Positions 1 through 7,600 of a stretch of DNA of 15,142 bases are shown piece by piece. The position numbers and the translations under genes are program-made. Position 1 is the stretch's first letter. The number at the start of each line of letters is the position of its first letter. The notes beneath the pieces were generated by a model. The model saw only the letters and a program-made list of their open reading frames with translations, did not search any database and was not told the DNA's origin. The DNA is from CALKMS01 sp036796755 (GTDB lineage: Bacteria > Actinomycetota > Aquicultoria > SKW223 > CALKMS01): positions 1 to 15,142 of the forward strand of contig DAIRCJ010000033.1 in the NCBI GenBank assembly GCA_036796755.1. The letters are read 5' to 3'.

Positions 1-1
1 G

Positions 2-640
2 ATAAGGGAAGAGGAGCGTTTGGGCATTGTTCTTTCTGGTAGTTGGCAGGAAAAATCCTGGTCCACTGATTTTGCTCCTTTTGATTATTATGATTTAAAA
101 GGGGTGGTTGATTTAATAGGAGAAGCTAACAGAGTTAAGGACTGGCAACATAGACCTTCAAGTTATCCTTTTCTTCACCCCTATCGGCAAGCCGAAGTTT
201 GGGCAGGAGACCATTTTATTGGCTTTCTCGGAGAACTTTTGCCCGACTTAAGAGAAGAGTTTGAACTGGAAAAGCCGGTCTGGCTGGCTGAACTCAAAAT
301 TAAGTTGGTTTTTGAGAATCGTCAGCTTCCTTATTTTAAAGATATACCGCGGTTTCCCCCGGCACTCTTTGACCTTTCTTTTCTGGTAGATAAGGAAATC
401 GCCGTTGGCGAACTGTTGGGAACCATAAAAGAAACTGCTGATAATTTAAGGAAAGTGGTGGTTTTTGATGTTTATGAGGGCAAGCCTCTTCCCGAAGGGA
501 AGAAAAGCGTTGCCTTTCGCCTTTTTTTCCAGTCGGCCCGGAAAACTCTTTCCGCTGAAGAAATAGAGAGGGAAGTGGAGAAAGTGGTTCAGGCTCTTTC
601 TCAAAAGTTCAAGGCAACCCTTCGGGCTGCTCAGGATTAA
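2..640 (+). CDS. pheT: Phenylalanyl-tRNA synthetase beta subunit, C-terminal part (5'-truncated by window edge)
   Basis: This is the last 212 residues of the beta chain of the alpha2beta2 enzyme that charges tRNA-Phe in the cytoplasm. The frame is open from base 2, so the TTG at 20 is an internal Leu codon rather than a start. The first half contains SYPFLHPYRQAEVW and the nearby GFLGELLP, typical of the catalytic-like core module of PheT. The last ~95 residues form the ferredoxin-fold anticodon-binding (FDX-ACB) domain, recognisable from RFPPALFDLSFLVD, FDVYEGKPLPEGKKSVAFRL and the closing helix before the TAA stop. That domain marks the bacterial-type subunit. The stop is followed after 16 bases by argC with no terminator-like hairpin between, so pheT and the arginine genes are probably co-transcribed. 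Identity is secure. The missing N-terminal part lies upstream of the window. Confidence 0.95.
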   Translation: MREEERLGIVLSGSWQEKSWSTDFAPFDYYDLKGVVDLIGEANRVKDWQHRPSSYPFLHPYRQAEVWAGDHFIGFLGELLPDLREEFELEKPVWLAELKIKLVFENRQLPYFKDIPRFPPALFDLSFLVDKEIAVGELLGTIKETADNLRKVVVFDVYEGKPLPEGKKSVAFRLFFQSARKTLSAEEIEREVEKVVQALSQKFKATLRAAQD

Positions 641-656
641 AGAAGGAGAAAGAAAT

Positions 657-1694
657 ATGCTTAAAGTAGGAATATTTGGGGCCTCAGGGTTTACCGGGGG
701 GGAGCTAATCCGGATTTTGCTTAAGCATCAAGGGGTTGAGCTTACCTTTCTCGGGGCGGCTACTCAAGCTGGAAAGCCAGTTGTTTCTGTTCACCCCGGC
801 CTTAAACAAATGGAAGGTGTAAATTTTGACTCCCTGGATATAGATGAGGCATTGAGAAAGGCTGATTTTTTCTTTATCGCTCTTCCTCATAGCCAGGCGG
901 TAAACATTGTCCCTTCTCTGGTTTCTGCTGGCAAGAAAGTTGTTGATTTAACTGCTGATTTTCGCCTGAAAAATCCTCAGGAATATCCTTCCTGGTATGG
1001 TTTTTCTCATCCCCATCCTGAACTTTTAGATCTGGCAGTTTATGGGCTTCCTGAACTTTATCGGGAAGAGATAAAAAAAGCGCATTTAGTGGCTAATCCG
1101 GGCTGTTATCCAACGGCAATAATTTTAGGGCTTGCTCCTTTGCTGATGGCCAGTCTGGAAGTAAAAAATGCTTCAATAGTGGCAGTTTCCGGAGCTTCCG
1201 GAGCCGGACGGGGAAAAAATGATTTAACCTTACTTTCTATTCTTTCGGAAAATTTAGTTCCCTACAAAGTTGGCTATGCTCATCAACATCTGCCGGAAAT
1301 TGAGGAGCAGATAAAGAAAATTAAAGGGCAAAGTTTGAGCCTTTCTTTTTGCCCGATAATTGGCCCTTACAGCCGAGGTATTCTGGCTATTGTTTTTCTA
1401 ACTTTTTCTCAAAAGCTTGATATTTCCGAGTTGAGAAGTTTAGAGAAGAAGTTTTACCAAAATTCTTACTTTGTGGAGGTTTTAGACGAGGGCGATTTGC
1501 CTCAGCTTAAGTCTGTTCGAGGAACTAACTTAGTAGAGATTTCTCTGGTTGAAGGAAAGGCTGAATCCTGCTATCTTTTGGTTTCTCTGGACAATCTGGT
1601 TAAAGGGGCAGCCGGGCAGGCTGTTCAAAATATGAATTTAATGGCGGGCTTTGCCGAAACCGAAGCGCTGGACTCTTTAGCCCTTTACCCCTAA
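657..1694 (+). CDS. argC: N-acetyl-gamma-glutamyl-phosphate reductase
   Basis: It catalyses the NADPH-dependent reduction of N-acetyl-glutamyl-5-phosphate to the semialdehyde, the third step of arginine synthesis. At 345 residues it has the usual family length. Visible features are the N-terminal dinucleotide-binding loop GIFGASGFTGGEL (residues 5-17), the catalytic cysteine C150 in NPGCYPTA, the glycine-rich VSGASGAGRG (177-186), and the His pair of GYAHQHLPEIEE (H209, H211). H211 probably corresponds to the family's catalytic His. The ATG start has a clear AGGAG (644-648) eight bases upstream. It is the first gene of the arginine cluster, only 16 bases after pheT, so it must be driven by a promoter within or before pheT. 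Unlike the later arg genes, it is separated from argJ by a 92-base gap, which may allow independent expression of argJ onward. Confidence 0.96.
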   Translation: MLKVGIFGASGFTGGELIRILLKHQGVELTFLGAATQAGKPVVSVHPGLKQMEGVNFDSLDIDEALRKADFFFIALPHSQAVNIVPSLVSAGKKVVDLTADFRLKNPQEYPSWYGFSHPHPELLDLAVYGLPELYREEIKKAHLVANPGCYPTAIILGLAPLLMASLEVKNASIVAVSGASGAGRGKNDLTLLSILSENLVPYKVGYAHQHLPEIEEQIKKIKGQSLSLSFCPIIGPYSRGILAIVFLTFSQKLDISELRSLEKKFYQNSYFVEVLDEGDLPQLKSVRGTNLVEISLVEGKAESCYLLVSLDNLVKGAAGQAVQNMNLMAGFAETEALDSLALYP

Positions 1695-1712
1695 CAAATT
1701 TTATTTTATTAT
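1684..1712 (+). promoter_or_regulatory. Candidate sigma70-type promoter for argJ onward
   Basis: A TTTACC at 1684-1689 (four of six matches to the -35 consensus) and a TATTAT at 1707-1712 (five of six matches to the -10 consensus) are separated by exactly 17 bases. The -35 element lies in the last codons of argC. Transcription would start near 1719, giving a leader of about 68 bases before argJ. The region is very AT-rich, so a chance match is quite possible. I see no convincing ArgR operator (paired TGAAT/ATTCA half-sites) over it. Confidence 0.35.
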
Positions 1713-1743
1713 CTATTTTTAAAAGTTTTTCTGAAATTTAAAA

Positions 1744-1781
1744 CCTCAGGATAGAAAAAAATAATTACTTTTTCCTTGAGG
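1744..1781 (+). promoter_or_regulatory. Imperfect hairpin covering the argJ ribosome binding site
   Basis: CCTCAGGA at 1744-1751 can pair with TCCTTGAGG at 1773-1781, giving eight base pairs with a single bulged T at 1776 and a 21-base A/T-rich loop. The right arm contains the GAGG (1778-1781) that is the only Shine-Dalgarno for the argJ ATG at 1787. If it forms in the mRNA it would mask that site. This reading is from pairing only. The long loop and single bulge make the stability modest, and no ligand or regulator is implied by the sequence. Confidence 0.3.
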
Positions 1782-1786
1782 GAAAG

Positions 1787-2962
1787 ATGGAAAAATTACC
1801 AAAAGGATATTTAGCTACTGGTTTAAGGGTCGGGCTTAAAAAGAAAGGCCTTGACCTGGCTTTGATTTATTCCGAGAGACCGGCTGTTGCGGCGGCGGTT
1901 TTTACCAGCAACCAGGTCAAGGCAGCGCCAGTTTTGGTTAGCCAGGAAGTTTTCAGAAAAGAAAAGGATTTTCAAGCCATTCTGGTTAACAGCGGGGTTG
2001 CTAATGCTTGCACGGGCAAAGAAGGGCTGAAGGTTGCTTGGGATTTAATCAGGCTGGTGAAGCAAGCCTTGAAGATAAAATCAGGAGTTTTGCTTGCTTC
2101 AACCGGTTTAATTGGAGCTTCGCTTCCTCTTTCTAAAATGGCTAAAGGTATTAAGCTTGCCACTAAAAGTCTGGAGCCAGAAGTGGAAAAAGCTGCTCAA
2201 GCCATAATGACTACTGATACTTTTCCTAAAAAAAGTTTTTTCAAGTTGAGACTAGCAGGCAAGGAAGTTTCTTTTGTCGGCATTGCCAAAGGAGCCGGAA
2301 TGATCAACCCGGAAATGGCTACCACTCTTTTCTTTGTTTTAACCGACGCCGCAGTAGAAAAAAACTTTTTACAGACTTCTTTTAAAGAGGCAGTTGAGAA
2401 AAGCTTTAACTCGATTACGGTTGATGGCGAAACCAGCACCAATGACACTGGCTATCTTCTGGCTAACGGGGCAGCTGAAAATCGGGTAATTAGCGGGAAG
2501 AGTTCGGAAGCCAAAAAGTTCAAACAAGCGCTCTTTCGGATACTGGATGAGCTGGCTCTTCAGGTGGTAAAGGATGGAGAGGGAGCAACCAAGCTGATTG
2601 AAATTATAGTTGAGGGAAGCAAAACCGATAAAGAAGCCCGCCTTCTGGCTAAACGGGTAGCCAACTCTTTGCTGGTCAAAACGGCTTTCTTCGGGGAGGA
2701 CCTGAATTGGGGGAGAATTCTGGCGGCTCTGGGAGCAGCCGGTGTTTCTTTTGATCCCTGGAAGGTTGAAGTTTTGATTCAAGGTTTCCGGGTTTATAAA
2801 AATGGAGAGGGATTAAAGGTCAGGAAGAAAGCGGAAGAAGCTTTAAAAGAGAAGAAAATTGAAGTGATGATAAAAATGGGCAAGGGCAAAGGAAAAGCCC
2901 GGGTGTTGACCACTGACCTTTCTTATGATTATGTAAAGATTAATTCGAGTTATCGGAGTTAA
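1787..2962 (+). CDS. argJ: Glutamate N-acetyltransferase / ornithine acetyltransferase
   Basis: It transfers the acetyl group from N-acetylornithine to glutamate, releasing ornithine and recycling acetyl-glutamate. Bifunctional members also acetylate glutamate from acetyl-CoA. The 391-residue length is normal. The precursor self-cleaves before a nucleophilic Thr, seen here as T179 in GAGMINPEMATTLFF (cleavage expected between A178 and T179), yielding alpha and beta chains. The oxyanion-hole motif STGLIG (105-110) and a C-terminal NSSYRS, close to the usual N-x-x-Y-R-T/S ending, are present. The ATG has GAGGG five bases or fewer upstream, a short spacing. No argA or argE is in the cluster, so the cyclic route through ArgJ is the likely one. 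Whether it is mono- or bifunctional cannot be told from motifs, although the absence of argA nearby makes bifunctionality attractive. It is followed by argB after one base. Confidence 0.95.
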   Translation: MEKLPKGYLATGLRVGLKKKGLDLALIYSERPAVAAAVFTSNQVKAAPVLVSQEVFRKEKDFQAILVNSGVANACTGKEGLKVAWDLIRLVKQALKIKSGVLLASTGLIGASLPLSKMAKGIKLATKSLEPEVEKAAQAIMTTDTFPKKSFFKLRLAGKEVSFVGIAKGAGMINPEMATTLFFVLTDAAVEKNFLQTSFKEAVEKSFNSITVDGETSTNDTGYLLANGAAENRVISGKSSEAKKFKQALFRILDELALQVVKDGEGATKLIEIIVEGSKTDKEARLLAKRVANSLLVKTAFFGEDLNWGRILAALGAAGVSFDPWKVEVLIQGFRVYKNGEGLKVRKKAEEALKEKKIEVMIKMGKGKGKARVLTTDLSYDYVKINSSYRS

Positions 2963-2963
2963 G

Positions 2964-3815
2964 ATGAATTATCTGGAAAAAGCAAAGGTATTGGTTGAAG
3001 CACTTCCTTATATTCGAATGCATTCCGGTAAGACCATAGTGATAAAAATAGGCGGTAGCACTATGGAAGAAGAAAAAGTTTGGAAAAGCGTTATTCGTGA
3101 TATTGCTCTCTTAAAGTATGTAGGAATAAACCCGGTTTTAATTCACGGTGGGGGCAAAAGGATAAATTATTACCTGGAGAAACTTTCAATTAAATCTCAG
3201 TTTATCGGGGGAGAAAGAGTTACCAGTGAAGAGACGATGAAAGTGGTGAAGATGGTTCTCCTGGGGTTGATTAATAAAGACCTAGTTAACCAGCTGATTC
3301 TTGAAGGTTGCCAGGCAATTGGTATTAGTGGAGAGGATGGAGGACTTATTCAAGCAAGCCAGAAGAAAGAGAAAGACCTTGGTTTGGTGGGAGAAGTGGA
3401 AAAGATTAACCCGGAAATGATCAAAAGGCTTATCCACGAGGATTACCTTCCCGTGCTGGCTTCGGTTGGTCGAAGTCGGGAGGGTTTAAGCTTAAATATC
3501 AATGCCGACCTGGTAGCCGGAGCAGTAGCGGCAGCTTTAAAAGCGGATAAGCTAATTTTTTTAACTGATGTTGACGGACTCTTTACGGTTACCGGAGGAA
3601 AGAAAAAATTGGTAAGCGAAATTGACCTGAAAGAGTTGAAAAAGTTCATTCAAAAACCAGAAGATTTAGGGGGAATGCTCCCCAAGTTAAAGGGAACGAT
3701 TGCAGCTTTAGAAGGTGGAGTGAACAGAGTTCATATTTTAAACGGCGCCAAACCTCATTCTCTGATTTTAGAACTGTTTACAAAACCGGGTGTTGGAACA
3801 ATGGTAAAGCCTTAA
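2964..3815 (+). CDS. argB: N-acetylglutamate kinase, likely arginine-inhibited form
   Basis: It phosphorylates N-acetylglutamate with ATP, the second and usually controlling step of the pathway. The amino-acid kinase fold shows K28 in VIKIGG, HGGGK (61-65) for substrate phosphate and glycine loop, N180 and D182 in NINADLVAG, TDVDGL (201-206), and K241 in GGMLPKL. Residues 1-22 form an extra N-terminal helix (with LPYI) ahead of the first strand. The C-terminus reads HSLILELFTKPGVGTM (265-280). Both traits are characteristic of hexameric, arginine-sensitive kinases and are absent or different in the insensitive E. coli enzyme. Feedback inhibition by arginine is therefore a family-based prediction. 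The ATG follows the argJ stop by one base, and its GGAG (2955-2958) lies inside the argJ end, indicating translational coupling. Confidence 0.95.
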   Translation: MNYLEKAKVLVEALPYIRMHSGKTIVIKIGGSTMEEEKVWKSVIRDIALLKYVGINPVLIHGGGKRINYYLEKLSIKSQFIGGERVTSEETMKVVKMVLLGLINKDLVNQLILEGCQAIGISGEDGGLIQASQKKEKDLGLVGEVEKINPEMIKRLIHEDYLPVLASVGRSREGLSLNINADLVAGAVAAALKADKLIFLTDVDGLFTVTGGKKKLVSEIDLKELKKFIQKPEDLGGMLPKLKGTIAALEGGVNRVHILNGAKPHSLILELFTKPGVGTMVKP

Positions 3816-3838
3816 AATTTTAGTACCCGAGGGAGATT

Positions 3839-5038
3839 TTGTTAAATTTTGTAGAAAAAGAAAAAGAAGTTTATTTTCCAGTTTTTGCTCGTTATCCTGT
3901 TTTGATAAAGAGAGCCGAAGGAAAGTATCTTTACGATGCGGACGGCCGAAGTTATCTTGATTTTTTCTCTGGCCTAGGCGTATGTATTTTGGGTCATAGC
4001 CATCCTCGCCTCAGAAAAGTGTTGGAAAGCCAGGCTCAGAAGCTAATCCATGTTTCCAGTCTTTATTACACGGAGGAGCAGATAGAATTGGCTTATCAGT
4101 TAAGCCAGAAGTTCAATAAAGGGAAGTGTTTTTTTTCTAACAGCGGAGCTGAGGCCAATGAAGCAGCTTTAAAGCTGGCTCGAAAGTTTGGTCATAAGCG
4201 TTACGAAGGAAAGCGTTTTAAGGTTATTACTGCTTATGGCTCTTTTCATGGTCGGACTTTCAAGACATTAGCGGCAACTGGTCAGCCGGAAAAACAAAAA
4301 GATTTTGAACCCCTCCCCCCTGGTTTTGTCCATGTTCCTCTGAATGACCTTGAAGCACTAAAGAAAGCGATAGATGAATCCACTGTGGCTGTAATGCTGG
4401 AGCCAATTCAGGGCGAGGGTGGAATTAATCTTTGTTCTTCTGATTATTTAAAAGGGGTGGAAAAAATCTGTCGCCAGCAGGGCTTGCTTTTGATTTTAGA
4501 TGAAGTGCAGACCGGTGTGGGTCGAACTGGCAGCTTCTTTGCTTATGAGCATTTTGGCATAGAACCGGACCTTGTTACTTTAGCTAAAGGCTTGGGAAGT
4601 GGTTTCCCAGTGGGAGCAACCCTGGCTAGAGCTGAGGTTGCAGATTATTTTGAGCCAGGCGACCATGGAAGCACTTTTGGGGGCAACGCTTTAGCTTGCG
4701 CTGTTTCTCTGGAAACTTTGAAAGTTTTAGAAGAGGAAGGTTTAATTGAAAAAGTAGCTAAAGAAGGAGCTCTTTTCTTAAAACGGCTTAAAGAACTCGA
4801 AAAGAAAGAACTGGTTTTGGAGGTCAGAGGAAAGGGGTTCATGCTGGGAGTTGAATTTAAAGAGCCCGTGGCTAAAGAAGTCTCTTTAAGGCTTTTAAGG
4901 AAAGGAGTTTTAAGCGGAACCTGTGGAGAAAAAATTCTTCGCTTCCTTCCTCCCTATATTATTGATAGAACCGACTTTGAGAAGGTCTTGAGCATCTTAA
5001 ACGAGGTAGTAGAGGATTTAGAAAATGAAAATGGTTAA
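3839..5038 (+). CDS. argD: Acetylornithine aminotransferase
   Basis: A class-III, PLP-dependent transaminase that converts N-acetylglutamate semialdehyde to N-acetylornithine with glutamate as amino donor. In bacteria the enzyme may also serve lysine synthesis. Motifs are SNSGAEANEAALKLAR (100-115) for the cofactor phosphate, FHGRT (137-140 region), EPIQGEGG (188-195), DEVQTGVGRTG (221-231) with D221 contacting the pyridine ring, and the Schiff-base lysine K250 in LAKGLGSGFPVGA. At 399 residues it is full length. I accept the TTG at 3839 because GAGGGAG (3829-3835) lies just upstream and there is no ATG nearby in frame. The spacing of three to six bases is tight. The reading frame runs 14 bases into argF, implying coupled translation. 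Confidence 0.94.
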   Translation: MLNFVEKEKEVYFPVFARYPVLIKRAEGKYLYDADGRSYLDFFSGLGVCILGHSHPRLRKVLESQAQKLIHVSSLYYTEEQIELAYQLSQKFNKGKCFFSNSGAEANEAALKLARKFGHKRYEGKRFKVITAYGSFHGRTFKTLAATGQPEKQKDFEPLPPGFVHVPLNDLEALKKAIDESTVAVMLEPIQGEGGINLCSSDYLKGVEKICRQQGLLLILDEVQTGVGRTGSFFAYEHFGIEPDLVTLAKGLGSGFPVGATLARAEVADYFEPGDHGSTFGGNALACAVSLETLKVLEEEGLIEKVAKEGALFLKRLKELEKKELVLEVRGKGFMLGVEFKEPVAKEVSLRLLRKGVLSGTCGEKILRFLPPYIIDRTDFEKVLSILNEVVEDLENENG

Positions 5039-5954
5039 AAACAAAGACATTCTAACTTTAAAAGAGCTATCTCGCGAGGAAATCTATTTTTTGATAGCTA
5101 AAGCTAAGGAGTTAAAAGAAAGTTACCGTCGGAGGGAGATTAATCAACCTTTAAAAGGAAAGTCAGTCGTTTTGCTATTTGAAAAGCCTTCAACCCGAAC
5201 ACGCGTTTCTTTTGAAGTAGCTATCGGTCAGCTCGGAGCAACTCCGATTACCCTTTCAACCCAGGATTTGCAGTTAAGCCGAGGAGAGACCTGGGAGGAC
5301 ACTGCCCGAGTCTTATCCCGCTATACTGATGCTATCGTTATCCGCACTTACAAGCAGGAGACAGTTGAGCTTTTAGCTCGCTTTGCTACGGTTCCAGTTA
5401 TTAATGCCCTTACCGATGACTATCATCCCTGCCAAATACTGGCTGATCTTTTTACTGTCTATGAACGTTTTGGTTTTTTGAGCGGTCTGAAGCTCGCTTA
5501 CCTCGGCGATGGGAATAACATTGCTCAAACTTTGCTTATTGGTTGTGCAAAGGTAGGGATTAATATTTCGATAGCCACACCCAAAGGTTACGAGCCCAAG
5601 AAAGTGGTGATTGAAGAAGCTAGGAGAATAGCAGCTGGAAAATCAAGGGTAGAAGTTTTATCTGAGCCAGAAAAAGCAGTCAAGGGAGCAGATATTGTTT
5701 ATACCGATGTTTGGATCAGTATGGGAGATACGAAAAACGAAAGAGAAATCGGAAAAATTTTTCAAAAATTTCAAGTCAATTCTAAACTATTGACAAAAAG
5801 CAAATCTTCGGCTATATTTATGCATTGTCTACCAGCCCATCGTGGGCAAGAAGTGACTGATGAGGTTATTGAAGGAAAGCAATCGGTAATTTGGGAACAG
5901 GCAGAAAATAGACTCCATTTACAAAAAGCATTGTTACTTTCATTGGTGAGGTGA
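5025..5954 (+). CDS. argF: Ornithine carbamoyltransferase
   Basis: It condenses ornithine with carbamoyl phosphate to form citrulline. All diagnostic motifs are in order: STRTR (56-60) for carbamoyl phosphate, HPCQ (134-137), DVWISMG (228-234), whose SMG segment separates ornithine from aspartate carbamoyltransferases, and HCLPAHRGQEV (267-277) with the active-site Cys268. Length (309 residues) is typical. The ATG at 5025 is preferred over the in-frame ATG two codons later because AGAGGA (5011-5016) sits eight bases before it. The start overlaps the end of argD by 14 bases. carAB, which would make carbamoyl phosphate, is not in the window. Confidence 0.95.
   Translation: MKMVKNKDILTLKELSREEIYFLIAKAKELKESYRRREINQPLKGKSVVLLFEKPSTRTRVSFEVAIGQLGATPITLSTQDLQLSRGETWEDTARVLSRYTDAIVIRTYKQETVELLARFATVPVINALTDDYHPCQILADLFTVYERFGFLSGLKLAYLGDGNNIAQTLLIGCAKVGINISIATPKGYEPKKVVIEEARRIAAGKSRVEVLSEPEKAVKGADIVYTDVWISMGDTKNEREIGKIFQKFQVNSKLLTKSKSSAIFMHCLPAHRGQEVTDEVIEGKQSVIWEQAENRLHLQKALLLSLVR
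5948..5954 (+). promoter_or_regulatory. Strong ribosome binding site deciding the argR start
   Basis: GAGGTGA lies five bases before the ATG at 5960 and spans the argF stop codon. It closely matches the anti-Shine-Dalgarno of 16S rRNA. An upstream GTG at 5951 falls inside this site and so cannot be served by it. The argR start is therefore placed at 5960. Confidence 0.75.
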
Positions 5955-5959
5955 GAAAA

Positions 5960-6397
5960 ATGGGTAAAAAGCTAACCCGCCAGGAACTGATTAAAAAGAT
6001 TGTTCGGGAAAAGCCAATAAGGACTCAGTCGGAACTGGTAAAGGAACTCAGCCGAAAAGGCTATCGGGTTACTCAGGCTACTGTTTCCCGTGATGTCAAC
6101 CAGCTTGGTTTGGAAAAGGTTCCTTCGGAAAGTGGCAAAAGCGTCTACATCTTGCCGGAAGACAAGCGACTGCGGAAACTGTGCGAAGAGTTAGTGAAAA
6201 GCGTTGAAACCAGTGGCAATCTGATTGTGGTCAAAACTCTTCCCGGCGGAGCTTCTAGTGTGGGCGCAGCTGTTGATGCAGCTAACTGGGAGGAAATAAT
6301 TGGAAGCGTCTCTGGCGATGATACCCTTCTGGTGGTGGCTCGAAGCGAAAAAGGAAGCCAGGCGGTTTTTGAGCGAATTAAAAAAATGGTTGGCTAG
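5960..6397 (+). CDS. argR: Arginine repressor ArgR
   Basis: A 145-residue cytoplasmic transcription regulator. ArgR proteins form hexamers that bind operator DNA when loaded with arginine. The N-terminal winged helix-turn-helix occupies about residues 1-65, with TQATVSRDVNQLGLEKV (38-54) as recognition region (S43-R44 conserved). The C-terminal oligomerisation and arginine-binding domain shows TLPGGASSVGAAVDAANW (93-110) and GSVSGDDTLLVV (115-126), with the GDD at 119-121 corresponding to the ligand-binding acidic pair. Its position between argF and argG means the repressor is made from the operon it presumably controls, giving autoregulation. I could not find a clear operator in the window, so the sites may lie upstream of pheT or be degenerate. 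The start is set by the adjacent GAGGTGA. The stop is three bases before the argG ATG. Confidence 0.93.
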   Translation: MGKKLTRQELIKKIVREKPIRTQSELVKELSRKGYRVTQATVSRDVNQLGLEKVPSESGKSVYILPEDKRLRKLCEELVKSVETSGNLIVVKTLPGGASSVGAAVDAANWEEIIGSVSGDDTLLVVARSEKGSQAVFERIKKMVG

Positions 6398-6400
6398 TTG

Positions 6401-7600
6401 ATGGCAAAAACTGTTGTCCTGGCTTACTCTGGTGGTTTAGACACCTCAGTTATCTTAAAGAAACTCCTGGAACAGGGTTACTCGGTTATTGCCCTCCTGA
6501 TTGATGTTGGTCAGGAAGCCGAGCTAGAAAAGATCCGTCTTAAAGCGGTCCAGCTGGGAGCTGAAGGTCTTCTGGTTGATGCTCGAAAGGAATTTTTAGA
6601 AGAGTTTGTTCTTCCGGCTTTAAAAGCCAATGCTCTTTATGAGAACTACTACCCTCTTTTTACCTCGCTTTCTCGCTACTTGATAGCTCGTTATCTGGTT
6701 AAAGTAGCGGAGGAAAGAAAAGCTAACTTTATAGCTCATGGCTGTACGGGCAAAGGCAATGATCAGGTAAGATTTGAGATTTCTATAGCGGCTTTAAACC
6801 CAAAACTTAAGGTTATAGCTCCAGTCAGGGACTGGGAACTAAGCCGAGCCGAAGCTTTGAAATACGCCCAGGAAAAGGGTATTCCAGTTGAAGTTAGCCT
6901 GGGTTCACCTTATAGCATAGACGAAAACCTTTGGGGCAGAAGCGTTGAATGCGGTCCTCTGGAAGACCCGATGACTGAGCCTCCGGAAGACGCTTTTAAA
7001 CTCACAGTTAGACCCGAAGATGCTCCACTGGAGTCTGAATATCTGGAGATTGATTTTGAGCAGGGAAGACCCGTAGCACTTAACGGCCAGCATCTGGACT
7101 TTTATGATTTAATTAAGGAAGTTAATCAGATTGCAGGTTCTCACGGGGTCGGACGGATTGATATGATTGAAAACAGAGTGGTCGGTCTGAAGTCGCGCGA
7201 AGTTTATGAAGCTCCGGCGGCTATGGTCCTAATCGAGGCCCATCGGGCCTTAGAAGCTCTGGTTTTAGAGCGGGAGCTGGCTCATTACAAGCAGCTTGTC
7301 GAACAAAAGTTCTCTGAGCTGGTTTATTATGGTCTCTGGTACTCACCTTTAAGAGAAGCCCTTCAGGCTTTTGTAGAAAAATCTCAGGATTACGTGACGG
7401 GCAAAGTCAGGGTAAAACTTTACAAAGGGAAAGCCACCGTGGTTGGGCGAAGTTCTCCCTTTTCTCTTTACCAGAAGGAGTTAGCTACTTACGAAGGGAA
7501 AGATTTATTTTCTCACCAGTCAGCCAGGGGCTTTATTGAGATTTTTGGTCTTCCTTTAAAAGTCTGGGCCGAGAGGCAAAAGAGGGGTTTAAAACCTTGA
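6401..7600 (+). CDS. argG: Argininosuccinate synthase
   Basis: It joins citrulline and aspartate using ATP, releasing AMP and pyrophosphate, to give argininosuccinate. The 399-residue product has the N-type ATP pyrophosphatase loop AYSGGLDTS (8-16), the substrate loop HGCTGKGNDQVRFE (113-126), and NLWGRSVECGPLEDP (176-190), all of which identify the family. HGVGRIDMIENRVVGLKSRE in the synthetase domain is also conserved. The frame opens with TTG at 6398 directly before an ATG at 6401. I choose the ATG because the family normally begins at M-x-K-x-V-L-A-Y-S. No clear Shine-Dalgarno is visible, so translation is probably coupled to argR, whose stop is three bases upstream. Its end overlaps argH by four bases. 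Confidence 0.95.
   Translation: MAKTVVLAYSGGLDTSVILKKLLEQGYSVIALLIDVGQEAELEKIRLKAVQLGAEGLLVDARKEFLEEFVLPALKANALYENYYPLFTSLSRYLIARYLVKVAEERKANFIAHGCTGKGNDQVRFEISIAALNPKLKVIAPVRDWELSRAEALKYAQEKGIPVEVSLGSPYSIDENLWGRSVECGPLEDPMTEPPEDAFKLTVRPEDAPLESEYLEIDFEQGRPVALNGQHLDFYDLIKEVNQIAGSHGVGRIDMIENRVVGLKSREVYEAPAAMVLIEAHRALEALVLERELAHYKQLVEQKFSELVYYGLWYSPLREALQAFVEKSQDYVTGKVRVKLYKGKATVVGRSSPFSLYQKELATYEGKDLFSHQSARGFIEIFGLPLKVWAERQKRGLKP

Noticed and set aside
2369..2782. Reverse-strand open frame opposite argJ (137 codons), and similar long antisense frames opposite the NIF3-like and U32 genes
   Set aside because: They lie wholly within well-identified genes, show no recognisable motifs, and reflect the base composition of the coding strand.
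5951..5959. GTG at 5951 as the argR start, three codons upstream of the ATG
   Set aside because: It lies inside the GAGGTGA ribosome binding site that serves the ATG at 5960, and the added residues are not family-like.
6398..6400. TTG at 6398 as the argG start
   Set aside because: It directly precedes an ATG, and argininosuccinate synthases begin at the equivalent of that ATG.
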